From Ruminococcus sp. (GTDB lineage: Bacteria > Bacillota > Clostridia > Oscillospirales > Ruminococcaceae), in assembly GCA_015066805.1 (NCBI GenBank), contig SVNP01000006.1, positions 40,767-104,766 on the forward strand: a stretch of DNA of 64,000 bases, written 5' to 3'. Shown in pieces: positions 34,917 through 42,980 of the stretch. Positions within the stretch are counted from its first letter, which is position 1, and each line of letters begins with the position of its first letter. Below the pieces are notes generated by a model. It was given only the letters and a program-made list of their open reading frames with translations, had not been told where the DNA came from and did not search any database. The position numbers and the translations under genes were made by a program.

Positions 34917-36626
34917 ATGGCACAAAAATCCAAAGGCAAGGAAGGCCTGATCCTGGCAGCCATTGCCGTCTGTCTGGTGGCTTTGATCGCTGTCGGCGTG
35001 AAGATCGTCAGCAATTTTGGCAAAAGTGATTCCCAGATCAGTCGGGAAAGTGCAATGTCCCAGCTTACAAAGGAACTGAAAAAGATCGACGTGGAAACCA
35101 TTCCGCCCCGCAAGGCTACGGTGGAGATCTCCGGCGGTAATCTGGCAGAGGAGCTGCCCGATATCGAACAATATCCCTTGAGCGTACATGGCTATGGCGA
35201 CATCAACATCGAGATCTTTTCCTCTACCGAAAAATCCTCCGGCGGCACCGATGGCTGGCTCAATGAGGTAGCGGAGAATTTCAACGATTCCCACTATGAG
35301 ATCAACGGCCGCTGGGTCACAGTCTCCGTGCGTCCCATTGCCTCCGGCGCAGCCATTGACTACATCATCTCCGGCAAATATGTACCCCAGGTCTATACAC
35401 CCTCCAATACCCTCTGGGGCGATATGATCGCTGCCGAAAATGTCACCATTGAGATGGTGGAAGACCGTCTGGCAGGCAATACCACGGGCATCCTCATTGA
35501 TAAAGACACCTACAAAGAGATCGAAGCGGCCTATGGTGCGGTGAACAGCAGCACCATTATCGAGGCAACCATTAAAAGTGAGATCTCCATGGGCTATACC
35601 AATCCCTATGCATCCTCTACGGGTCTGAATTTCCTCATCAATGCCCTCCATGAGTTCGATGCAGCCGATATCCTCAGCGATAAGGCCGTGGAGCAGTTCC
35701 AGAAGTTCCAGGCAAACGTACCCTTTGTGGCATATACAACGCTGCAAATGCGTGATGCTGCCGACAGCGGCGTGCTGGATGCTTTTATTCTGGAGTACCA
35801 GGGCTACTACAATGCCACCGAGCTGCGCGATTATGAGTTTGTTCCCTTTGGTGTGCGCCATGACAGCCCTGTATATGCCATCGGCGAGCTCACTGCCGAT
35901 GAGAAAGATCTGCTGACTATGTTTGTGGATTACTGCCTGACCGATGCCAACCAGAAGCTGGCCAAGGAATACGGCTTCAACTATCTGGAGGAATATCAGA
36001 GCGTGGATCTGGGCGGCATCAGCGGCGCAACAATGCTCAGTGCACAGAAGCTCTGGAAGACCGAAAAGGACTCCGGCAGCCCCGTTATGGCTGTATTTGT
36101 TGCGGATGTTTCCGGCAGTATGGGCGGTGTGCCCCTGCAGGAGCTGCAATCCTCTCTGATCAACGCCTCCCAGTACATCAACGATACCAACTATGTGGGT
36201 CTGGTCAGCTACAGCACCGATGTTGCCATTAACCTGCCCATTGATCAGTTTGACCTCAACCACCGCAGCTACTTTACCGGTGCCGTACAGGATCTCTCCC
36301 CCGGCGGCAATACCGCAACCTATGATGCGGTTCTGGTAGCGTTGGATATGCTGATGGAGGCGCAATCCAAGGTGGAAGCAGAAACCGGACAGAAGATCAA
36401 GCCCCTGTTGTTTGTCCTTAGTGACGGCGAAACCAACATCGGCAACTCTCTGGGCGATATCCGTGATATCGTGGAGGGTCTGGAGGTTCCCTGCTACACC
36501 ATCGGCTACAATGCCAATCTGGATGCCCTTGCAGAGCTTTCTGCCATTAACGAAGCTGCAAGCATCAATGCCGACAGCGACGATGTGATTTATAACCTGA
36601 AGAGCCTGTTTAACGCACAGATGTAA
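34917..36626 (+). CDS. Exported vWA protein with solute-binding-like domain
   Basis: 569 residues, with AAAGGAG ~9 nt before the ATG. TM anchor ~10-32 (LILAAIAVCLVALIAVGVKI). Residues ~95-390 resemble a type-2 extracellular solute-binding domain (IEIFSSTEKSSGGTDGWLNE, VAENFNDSHYEINGRWVTV, IIEATIKSEISMGYTNPYAS, EYGFNYLEEYQS). Residues ~395-569 are a vWA domain with an intact metal-binding (MIDAS) motif 'FVADVSGSMGG', then Thr in 'PGGNTATYDAV' and Asp in 'LFVLSDGETNIG'. The vWA half should bind a protein partner through a divalent metal. Why a binding-protein fold is joined to it is unknown; no ABC permease is adjacent. Confidence 0.82.
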   Translation: MAQKSKGKEGLILAAIAVCLVALIAVGVKIVSNFGKSDSQISRESAMSQLTKELKKIDVETIPPRKATVEISGGNLAEELPDIEQYPLSVHGYGDINIEIFSSTEKSSGGTDGWLNEVAENFNDSHYEINGRWVTVSVRPIASGAAIDYIISGKYVPQVYTPSNTLWGDMIAAENVTIEMVEDRLAGNTTGILIDKDTYKEIEAAYGAVNSSTIIEATIKSEISMGYTNPYASSTGLNFLINALHEFDAADILSDKAVEQFQKFQANVPFVAYTTLQMRDAADSGVLDAFILEYQGYYNATELRDYEFVPFGVRHDSPVYAIGELTADEKDLLTMFVDYCLTDANQKLAKEYGFNYLEEYQSVDLGGISGATMLSAQKLWKTEKDSGSPVMAVFVADVSGSMGGVPLQELQSSLINASQYINDTNYVGLVSYSTDVAINLPIDQFDLNHRSYFTGAVQDLSPGGNTATYDAVLVALDMLMEAQSKVEAETGQKIKPLLFVLSDGETNIGNSLGDIRDIVEGLEVPCYTIGYNANLDALAELSAINEAASINADSDDVIYNLKSLFNAQM

Positions 36627-36634
36627 TGGAACGC

Positions 36635-36666
36635 AAACCGCCTTGTGAACGCAGGGCGGTTTTGTT
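36635..36666 (+). terminator. Intrinsic terminator after the vWA gene
   Basis: AAACCGCCTTG (36635-36645) / CAGGGCGGTTT (36652-36662) followed by TTTGTTG. Confidence 0.82.
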
Positions 36667-36745
36667 GTATCCGTGCTGACAGAGAAAAATAACTTTACAT
36701 TTTCTGTGAAAAATGCTGTTTTTCTATTGCTTTTTTGTTTTTTGA

Positions 36746-36794
36746 TTGACTTCTTATGCAAGCTATGGTATACTTCCAACAGTAAGCAGCTTAC
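36746..36794 (+). promoter_or_regulatory. Promoter and possible operator of the decayed ABC gene
   Basis: TTGACT (36746-36751), 17-bp spacer, TATACT (36769-36774), then a palindrome GTAAGC-A-GCTTAC (36782-36794) right at the expected transcription start. The position suggests a repressor site, perhaps of a GntR/YtrA-type regulator that often controls such ABC genes. No such regulator is in the window. Confidence 0.6.
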
Positions 36795-36880
36795 AATATG
36801 TCCCGATTAAATGGCGCAACTGCGGCACGCAAATCATTCGTCACACAATTACACAAAACCTGCCTTCTGTGGAGGAAATC

Positions 36881-37627
36881 ATGATCGAACTCAAACAATT
36901 TGAAAAACACTATGGCAAGAAAACCCTGTATGAAACCACCAACCTTACCATACCCCACAATGCAATCAGCTTTTTGATGGGAAAGAACGGCTGCGGCAAG
37001 ACCACACTGCTAAAATGTATCGCCGGGTTGGAATCCTATGAGGGGGAGATCCTCTTTGACGGCAAGCCGCTGCCGGAGGTGCGGGATCAGCTCCTTGTCA
37101 TCTGGGATGATTCCCCCTGCTTCTCCAATCTGAACGGCCTGCAGAATCTGGAGCTGCTGTGCGAGGGAAGAAAGCCCAAAAAAGCCATCACAGAAGCAGG
37201 CGAACGCTACCTGGGGCTTGATGTTCTCAGGCGCAAGGTCAAAACCTATTCCTACGGGCAGAAGAAAAAGCTGATGCTTGCTCTGGCAGATCTGCTGGAG
37301 CCTGCCTATCTGGTAATGGATGAGATCTCCAACGGCCTGGATGTGGATATGATGGACGAGCTGGCGGAGCATCTGCTGAAGGGCAACCCCATCTCTCTTG
37401 TGGTCGTATGTGTCTATGTACTGTTTCTCCCGCCGCTGTTCAAATATGATATCTGCAATGTGTTCAATGCGTTTGCCAAAGGCATATTTGAGTTCGCAGG
37501 TCCCTTCTCTCTCACTGCCGTACCGGAGCTCTCTTTGCTTTTGAGCAGCCTTGAGCTGATCGCACTCTTTGCGCTTATGCTGCTGGGAAATGCTCTGCTC
37601 ACCAAGTTCAGAAGTGCCTATGTATAA
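36881..37627 (+). pseudogene. ABC transporter ATPase fused in frame to a permease tail (internal deletion remnant)
   Basis: 248 codons from an ATG with GGAGG 5 nt upstream. Residues 1-~166 are an ABC ATPase: Walker A GKNGCGKTT, Q-loop region, signature 'YSYGQKKKLML' and Walker B 'AYLVMDEISNGLD'. The sequence breaks off just after the D-loop, before the switch His. From 'LLKGNPISL' onward it becomes two or three hydrophobic helices (VVVCVYVLFLPPLF and LELIALFALMLLGNALLTKF) of a membrane permease. Separate ATPase and permease genes were probably joined by a deletion near 37385. The ATPase lacks its end and is very unlikely to work. The frame is still open, so a protein may be made. Confidence 0.78.
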
Positions 37628-37668
37628 TGCTCCGCCACAGAAATTTTTCGGAAATTCGCAGAAGTATC

Positions 37669-37697
37669 TTGCCAAAAACGGTCAAATATAGTATAAT
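37669..37697 (+). promoter_or_regulatory. Sigma-A promoter of pyrB
   Basis: TTGCCA (37669-37674), 17-bp spacer, TATAAT (37692-37697). The leader is only ~40 nt, too short for a PyrR attenuator, and none was seen. Confidence 0.82.
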
Positions 37698-37743
37698 AGA
37701 TGAGATAGGGCCCCATCGCCCATCGGAAAGGACCGTGAAAGAT

Positions 37744-38817
37744 ATGGAAAGCCGTTACCCTCATTTCATCGACCTGAATGATTACCCTGTGCAGTGGTGG
37801 AACAAAGTCATCCGTCTGGGTGCAGAGATCTACAAGCACCCCCAGCGGTATGTACAAGCCTGTGCCGGCAAGATCATGGCAACCCTGTTTTATGAGCCTT
37901 CCACCCGTACCCAGATGAGCTTCCAGTCGGCAATGATCCGTCTGGGCGGCAGCATCATCGGCTTTGATAATCCCATGAGCTCCTCTGTTTCCAAGGGAGA
38001 AAATTTAAAGGATACCACCAAGGTGGTCAGCTCCTATTCCGATATTCTGATCATCCGTCACCCCAAGGCAGGCTCCGCAAAGGCTGCCGCACTGACTGCG
38101 GATTGCCCCGTGGTCAACGCCGGCGATGGCGGACATCTGCACCCCACCCAGACCCTTACCGATCTGCTGACGCTGCATATGGAAAAAAAGCGGCTGGATA
38201 ACCTGACCATTGGTTTATGCGGCGACCTGCTTTACGGCAGAACGGTGCATTCGCTTTGCAAGGCACTCTCCTGCTACCCGGGCAACCGTTTTATTCTGAT
38301 CTCCACACCGGAGCTGCGTGTGCCGGATTATATCACCAAGATGCTGGCGGCCTCCGGCTGTGAATACCGTGAAGAATCCTCTCTGGATGCTGTCATCGGT
38401 GAGCTGGATGTGCTGTATATGACCCGTATCCAGCGGGAACGGTTTGCATCCGAGGAAGAATACCTTGCACAGAAGGACACCTACCGCCTGACCCCCGAAA
38501 AAATGCAGCACGCTAAGGAAGATCTGGCTGTTTTGCACCCCCTGCCCCGTGTGGATGAGATCGAGGTAGCGGTGGATGACGATGAACGTGCCTTGTATTT
38601 CAAGCAGGCGCAGTACGGAATGTACATCCGCATGGCACTGATCCTGACGCTGCTGGAAAGCAAGACGGTACGGCCTTTGCTCCACGGCAGCACCGAAACC
38701 GAGCACCGCTGCAGCAACCCCAAGTGTATTACCGCCACCGAGGATTATCTGCCCCACTCCATGCTGGAGCCCGACGGCAATACCCTCTGCGAATTTTGCG
38801 AGGAGCCTGTGCTCTGA
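37744..38817 (+). CDS. pyrB: Aspartate carbamoyltransferase catalytic chain with PyrI-like zinc tail
   Basis: 357 residues. The start at 37744 has AAAGGA ~11 nt upstream. Catalytic motifs: carbamoyl-phosphate loop 'FYEPSTRTQMSFQSAM', the swing loop 'SSSVSKGENLKDTTKVVSSY', 'IIRHPKAGSA', 'NAGDGGHLHPTQTLTDLLT', 'YMTRIQRERF' and 'VLHPLPRVDEI'. Catalyses the committed step of pyrimidine synthesis. The last ~36 residues extend beyond the usual ~310 and contain CSNPKC and CEFC, matching the Cys spacing of the PyrI zinc domain (C-x4-C ... C-x2-C). No separate pyrI is in the window. The extension looks like a domain gained from the regulatory chain; its role is inferred. Confidence 0.92.
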   Translation: MESRYPHFIDLNDYPVQWWNKVIRLGAEIYKHPQRYVQACAGKIMATLFYEPSTRTQMSFQSAMIRLGGSIIGFDNPMSSSVSKGENLKDTTKVVSSYSDILIIRHPKAGSAKAAALTADCPVVNAGDGGHLHPTQTLTDLLTLHMEKKRLDNLTIGLCGDLLYGRTVHSLCKALSCYPGNRFILISTPELRVPDYITKMLAASGCEYREESSLDAVIGELDVLYMTRIQRERFASEEEYLAQKDTYRLTPEKMQHAKEDLAVLHPLPRVDEIEVAVDDDERALYFKQAQYGMYIRMALILTLLESKTVRPLLHGSTETEHRCSNPKCITATEDYLPHSMLEPDGNTLCEFCEEPVL

Positions 38818-38832
38818 CCCCATAAAACGTCA

Positions 38833-38870
38833 AAAAGGCGAAGCCTCACACAGAGGCTTCGCCTTTTGTT
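38833..38870. terminator. Bidirectional terminator between pyrB and acpP
   Basis: 15-bp stem AAAAGGCGAAGCCTC (38833-38847) / GAGGCTTCGCCTTTT (38853-38867), T/A-runs on both sides. Confidence 0.92.
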
Positions 38871-38891
38871 GCAGCAATTGATTGTTGCCGA

Positions 38892-39119
38892 TCACTGGTA
38901 GTTTTCGATGTAATCTACAATGTCACCGACGGTCTTGATAGAATCCACAGCGTCATCGGGCACTGCCATCTCAAATTCATCGGAGATCGTCTTCATGAGC
39001 ATTACGATGTCCAGAGAATCTGCCTGCAGGTCATCCTGAATATCGGCATCCATGGTGATGTCATCCTCATCCACGTCCATCTGATCCAGAATGATTTCCT
39101 TGATCTTATCGAATACCAT
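38892..39119 (-). CDS. acpP: Acyl carrier protein
   Basis: 75 residues. The start at 39119 follows AAAGGA by ~11 nt; the earlier in-frame ATG abuts the ribosome site. Four-helix ACP sequence with the phosphopantetheine Ser in 'LQADSLDIVMLMKTI' (the usual DSL motif), very acidic. It carries growing acyl chains for fatty-acid synthesis in the cytosol. It stands alone here, away from other fab genes, with its own promoter and terminator. Confidence 0.95.
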   Translation of the reverse strand: MVFDKIKEIILDQMDVDEDDITMDADIQDDLQADSLDIVMLMKTISDEFEMAVPDDAVDSIKTVGDIVDYIENYQ

Positions 39120-39194
39120 AGCAAATCGCATCCTTTCCTGTAGTTCGCCATATGCAGCGGGCAGGATTGCACACACGCAACGGGCATCGTTTAT

Positions 39195-39223
39195 AGTATA
39201 GCGTGTTACAGCCAAAAGGTCAA
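39195..39223 (-). promoter_or_regulatory. Sigma-A promoter of acpP
   Basis: Minus strand: TTGACC (39218-39223), 17-bp spacer, TATACT (39195-39200). Confidence 0.82.
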
Positions 39224-39301
39224 GATTTTTCGGCAATTTTCTCGGCCTTTAGGCTATAAAATCTGCGATGACTTTACGCTCCCTTTTTGGCGATGTTTAA
39301 C

Positions 39302-39332
39302 AAAAGGGGGCGAAACCGCTTCGCCCCCTGCA
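39302..39332 (-). terminator. Intrinsic terminator of mreB
   Basis: AGGGGGCGAA (39305-39314) / TTCGCCCCCT (39320-39329), with TTTTG following on the minus strand. Confidence 0.85.
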
Positions 39333-39335
39333 TTT

Positions 39336-40352
39336 TCAGTAATATTTCACTTCTTCCGCCAGCAGATCTTCGTACTGCTCCATATGCTTGAGGATCTGCC
39401 CTGTGCCCTCTGCTACGCAATCCAGCGGATATTCCGCCACATAAACGGGCATGCCTGTTTCACGGTTAATGAGCTTATCCATACCCCGCAGCAGCGCACC
39501 GCCGCCGCAAAGAGTAATACCCTGCTCGATGATATCCGCAGAAAGCTCAGGGGGAGTATGGGCAAGAGTTTCGTGAATGGCCTCGATCACACGACCCAGT
39601 GGCTCCGAAAGTGCCTCACGCACCTCATCGGAGGTAATGGTAATATTCTCCGGCAGGCCGTTGAGCAGATTTCTGCCGCGGATCTCCATGGTTGCGGTAT
39701 GAGGCTCCGGAAAAGCGGTGCCGATCTCCAGCTTAATGATCTCGGCAGTACGTTCGCCGATGAGCAGACTGTATTTTCTGCGGATGTAATTTACGATGGC
39801 CATATCAAAGGCATCCCCTGCGACCCGTACGGAACGGGAAGAAACAATGCCGCCCATAGAGATCACAGCGACCTCACTGACACCGCCGCCGATATCCACG
39901 ATCATAGTTCCGGCCGGCTCCAGCACCGAAAGACCGGCACCCAGCGCAGCGGCAATGGGCTCCTGCACCAAACGGATGGGTCTTGCGCCTGCTTTTTCGG
40001 CTGCTTCCATCACAGCACGGCGTTCCACGGCCGTTACACCGGAGGGCACACAGATCAGCAGCGAGGCAGTGGTCAGCACAGTACCCTTCAGGGCTTTTTT
40101 CAGCAATGCTTGCAGCATGGTAGCGGCAATATCAAAATCGGCTATAACACCGTCCTTCATGGGGCAAACTGCCACAATGGAACCCGGCGTTCGTCCGATC
40201 AGCTCCTTTGCTTCTTTGCCCACAGAGCAAACGGAATCGGTACGGGTATTCACTGCCACTACGGAAGGCTCACGCATCACGATGCCCTTGCCCCGCACAA
40301 ACACCAGCGTATTTGCCGTACCCAGATCAATACCGATATATCTGGTAAACAT
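39336..40352 (-). CDS. mreB: Rod-shape-determining protein MreB/Mbl
   Basis: 338 residues. The start at 40352 has AAAGGAG 6 nt upstream. Actin-fold motifs: phosphate-1 'IGIDLGTANTLVFV', 'PMKDGVIADFDIAATML', 'GVTAVERRAVMEAAEKAGA', phosphate-2 'MIVDIGGGVSEVAVISMGG' and adenosine motif 'ITLCGGGALLRGMDKLI'. It forms membrane-bound filaments that organise the wall-elongation machinery. No mreC/mreD follows, so this is an isolated copy, as Mbl/MreBH paralogues often are. Which paralogue it is cannot be decided here. Confidence 0.93.
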   Translation of the reverse strand: MFTRYIGIDLGTANTLVFVRGKGIVMREPSVVAVNTRTDSVCSVGKEAKELIGRTPGSIVAVCPMKDGVIADFDIAATMLQALLKKALKGTVLTTASLLICVPSGVTAVERRAVMEAAEKAGARPIRLVQEPIAAALGAGLSVLEPAGTMIVDIGGGVSEVAVISMGGIVSSRSVRVAGDAFDMAIVNYIRRKYSLLIGERTAEIIKLEIGTAFPEPHTATMEIRGRNLLNGLPENITITSDEVREALSEPLGRVIEAIHETLAHTPPELSADIIEQGITLCGGGALLRGMDKLINRETGMPVYVAEYPLDCVAEGTGQILKHMEQYEDLLAEEVKYY

Positions 40353-40443
40353 GGCCGTCTCCTTTCCTGTTTCTTTTGTTTTTTCACACACTTCCCATGG
40401 ATTTGCCCTCTCCGTGGCAATATCCTTCAAAGGGATCATTTTC

Positions 40444-40472
40444 ATTTTACCACAAAACAAAGCGAGGGACAA
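40444..40472 (-). promoter_or_regulatory. Sigma-A promoter of mreB
   Basis: Minus strand: TTGTCC (40467-40472), 17-bp spacer, TAAAAT (40444-40449). Confidence 0.7.
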
Positions 40473-40546
40473 TGCTTTTTTTGTCCCTCGCAAATTTTCT
40501 CCGATTTGACCAAATTCGGCATATGATTTTTCTCGGTTTTGCACAC

Positions 40547-41557
40547 TCAACCGTTCTGCTGTCTGCGGCACATATAATTCCAGCTATCCCGGCACATGGT
40601 CAGCAGATCGGATTGTGCCTCCCAGTGCAGCAGCTCCTTTGCCTTTTGGGGTGCTGCAAAGGATGTGGCAATATCACCGGGGCGGCGGGGTGCGATCACA
40701 TAGGGCAGTGTCTTGCCGCAGGCCTGCTCATAGGCGTGCAGCACATCCATAACCGAGGCACCGTTGCCCGTCCCCAGATTGATGGCCTCAAAGCCCTTGT
40801 GTGCGGCAGCGTAATCCAGCGCACAGAGATGCCCCTTTGCCAGATCCACCACATGGATATAGTCACGGACACCGGTACCGTCGGGGGTATCGTAGTCATC
40901 GCCGTACACGCTCAGGCGTTCCAGCGTGCCTTCTGCCACACGAGCTACATAGGGCACCAGATTGTTGGGAATGCCGTTGGGATTTTCACCGATCAGACCC
41001 GAAGGATGAGCCCCGATGGGATTGAAATACCGCAGTGCCACCACAGACCATGCTGCATCGGCGGCCACCGTATCCATCAGCATCTGCTCGATCATCTGCT
41101 TTGTCCAGCCGTAGGGGTTGGTAGCAGAGGTGGGCATATCCTCGGTAAAGGGGGCATTGTTATGCATACCGTAAACCGTTGCAGAGCTGGAAAACACAAT
41201 GGTCTTGCAGCCGTTTGCAGCCATGGCACGCAGCAGATTCAGCGTACCGGTCAGGTTATTGTGATAATAGGCAAGGGGCATCCGGCAGGATTCACCCACA
41301 GCCTTCAGTCCTGCAAAATGCACTACTGCATCCACAGTATTTGCCGCAAAAAAGGCATTCACCTTTTCTTCATCGCACAGATCCAGTTCAGCCAAAGCGG
41401 GGCGAACACCCGTGATTTTTTCAATGGCATCCAAAGCCTCGGGGCTGCTGTTGCAGAAATTATCCAGCACCGTAACCTGTTCGCCCTTTTTCAGCAGCTC
41501 CACGCAGCAATGGCTGCCAATGAAGCCTGCACCGCCTGTTACAACAATATGTGCCAT
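40547..41557 (-). CDS. galE: UDP-glucose 4-epimerase
   Basis: 336 residues. The start at 41557 has AAAGG 9 nt upstream; the ATG three codons earlier abuts the ribosome site. Extended SDR fold: NAD motif 'VVTGGAGFIGSHCCVELL', 'VVHFAGLKAVGES', Ser-Ser-Ala 'FSSSATVYG', catalytic 'YGWTKQMIEQ' (Tyr-x3-Lys), 'LRYFNPIGAH' and 'YGDDYDTPDGTGVRDYIHV', the GalE signature. Interconverts UDP-glucose and UDP-galactose. Last gene of the glgP operon, 13 nt after the MurL-like gene. Confidence 0.95.
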   Translation of the reverse strand: MAHIVVTGGAGFIGSHCCVELLKKGEQVTVLDNFCNSSPEALDAIEKITGVRPALAELDLCDEEKVNAFFAANTVDAVVHFAGLKAVGESCRMPLAYYHNNLTGTLNLLRAMAANGCKTIVFSSSATVYGMHNNAPFTEDMPTSATNPYGWTKQMIEQMLMDTVAADAAWSVVALRYFNPIGAHPSGLIGENPNGIPNNLVPYVARVAEGTLERLSVYGDDYDTPDGTGVRDYIHVVDLAKGHLCALDYAAAHKGFEAINLGTGNGASVMDVLHAYEQACGKTLPYVIAPRRPGDIATSFAAPQKAKELLHWEAQSDLLTMCRDSWNYMCRRQQNG

Positions 41558-41570
41558 ACGATCCATCCTT

Positions 41571-42956
41571 TCAGCTTTGTGTTTTGGTTTGGAATGCAGT
41601 TACGCAAGCCTGCTGCACCAACGCTTCCATATCCTTGGGCAGATGGTGCTCTGTATCAAACTCTCCGCCGAAGCTTGCGGCAATGGGGGCATACTCCTCA
41701 TACAGCGCACTCTGCCGATAGCCCTGCAGCAGTGACGGCAGGGGCATACCCGCCTGCTCCGCTTTGGCAATGCCAAGGCACAGCGCAATATTGACTTCCT
41801 TACGGCTGCCTACGCACTCAAAGGGCTTATTGGGCAGCAGACCGCAAAGCTCCTGCAGCACGGGGCCGTAGGCTTCATCTCCCAGCATATCGTTGCCGAT
41901 GAGCGACACAATCCGTTCATAGGGGAGAAACGGCAGCAGGATCACGGAAACAAACAGACATTTGGCGCATTTGCCGCACCAGGCATCTTTTTTGGCACCT
42001 GCATTGCAGCTTCGGAAGATCTCGTGGTAGGCAGGAGACAAAGCGGCAAAATATCTGGCGATCTGGAACTCTGTCAGCGGACGCAGCAGACTGTAATATT
42101 GTACTCCGCTGCGTAGAAACTCCTGTTCGTAGGTGAAAAAGTCATGCTCAAAGGCATAGCTTTTGGAATACTGATGGTTGATCTCCGCCTGAGAAACCGT
42201 AGATTCACAGGCAGAGGATTCGTTGGAGAGAATCACCTCACCCACCCCATGCAAGTAAGCAGTCAGCACCGCACTAAATGCCACAATGGCAGAAAAAGGC
42301 GTGTGTCCGTTCAGGAAGCCCTTGGCGTTGCACTCCAACATATTGGGGTCAAGGCTGCGGTACACCTCGCAGATACGTTCTTCGGGGATGCCTGCCAGCT
42401 TGGCTGCCGCCACGGAGGAATCTCTGTGGTTGATCATATACGCCATGGAATCCGCATGCAGATGACGCAGCAGATGCAGGGTGACAATGGAATCCTTACC
42501 ACCGCCCACAGGGATCAGTCTGCCCTTTAGGCTGCGGTCGGAAGGCGTTTCTGTCAGGGGCTTGCCCTCACAGCGGATGGTCATAAAGCCTTCGGGGTCG
42601 GTTTCAATGCCGTTGCGGTAGAAAAACTCACCCAAACCGCCAAAGTACAGCTTTTTCCACCAGCCGCACTGTGCCTCAGTCAAACTGCCGCACAAGATCC
42701 GCACCACAGGAGAACAGGTGATCTTCCAATAGCTGACCAGCTCGGTCATGCCCAGTGAAAATACCATGCGTTCCACCGCAGGATCACCCAAAAAGCCTTG
42801 TGGCTCTGTGCAGGGGATCCGCCAGCGGGGGTGAAAATCGCACAAACCGCTGATAGAGAAATCATATTCGATGCAAAGGGCAGCTTCCTCGACAGAAACC
42901 CGATACCCTCTGTACAGAAATTCGGGGTAATCCTTACGCAGCGTAGAAAAATTCAT
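41571..42956 (-). CDS. PP-loop ATPase-type protein, MurL-like (tentative)
   Basis: 461 residues. A beta-rich N-terminal part (~1-140) is followed by a PP-loop pyrophosphatase-type core with 'LIPVGGGKDSIVTLHLLRHL' at ~145-165, 'NHRDSSVAAAKLAGIP', 'LSNESSACESTVSQAEINHQ' and a C-terminal Cys motif 'DAWCGKCAKCLFVSVILLPF'. This order matches, as I recall it, the MurL family (UDP-MurNAc-L-Ala-L-Glu epimerase), which makes the D-Glu-containing muropeptide precursor in bacteria lacking or supplementing MurI. The assignment rests on the SGGKDS-like loop plus CGKC(x)KC motif. It could equally be another PP-loop enzyme. It sits oddly within the glycogen operon. Confidence 0.6.
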   Translation of the reverse strand: MNFSTLRKDYPEFLYRGYRVSVEEAALCIEYDFSISGLCDFHPRWRIPCTEPQGFLGDPAVERMVFSLGMTELVSYWKITCSPVVRILCGSLTEAQCGWWKKLYFGGLGEFFYRNGIETDPEGFMTIRCEGKPLTETPSDRSLKGRLIPVGGGKDSIVTLHLLRHLHADSMAYMINHRDSSVAAAKLAGIPEERICEVYRSLDPNMLECNAKGFLNGHTPFSAIVAFSAVLTAYLHGVGEVILSNESSACESTVSQAEINHQYSKSYAFEHDFFTYEQEFLRSGVQYYSLLRPLTEFQIARYFAALSPAYHEIFRSCNAGAKKDAWCGKCAKCLFVSVILLPFLPYERIVSLIGNDMLGDEAYGPVLQELCGLLPNKPFECVGSRKEVNIALCLGIAKAEQAGMPLPSLLQGYRQSALYEEYAPIAASFGGEFDTEHHLPKDMEALVQQACVTAFQTKTQS

Positions 42957-42980
42957 AGCAATCCCCTTTTGGATACGGTA

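Noticed and set aside
37698..37743. PyrR-type attenuator before pyrB
   Set aside because: The leader is only ~40 nt and has no terminator/antiterminator pair.
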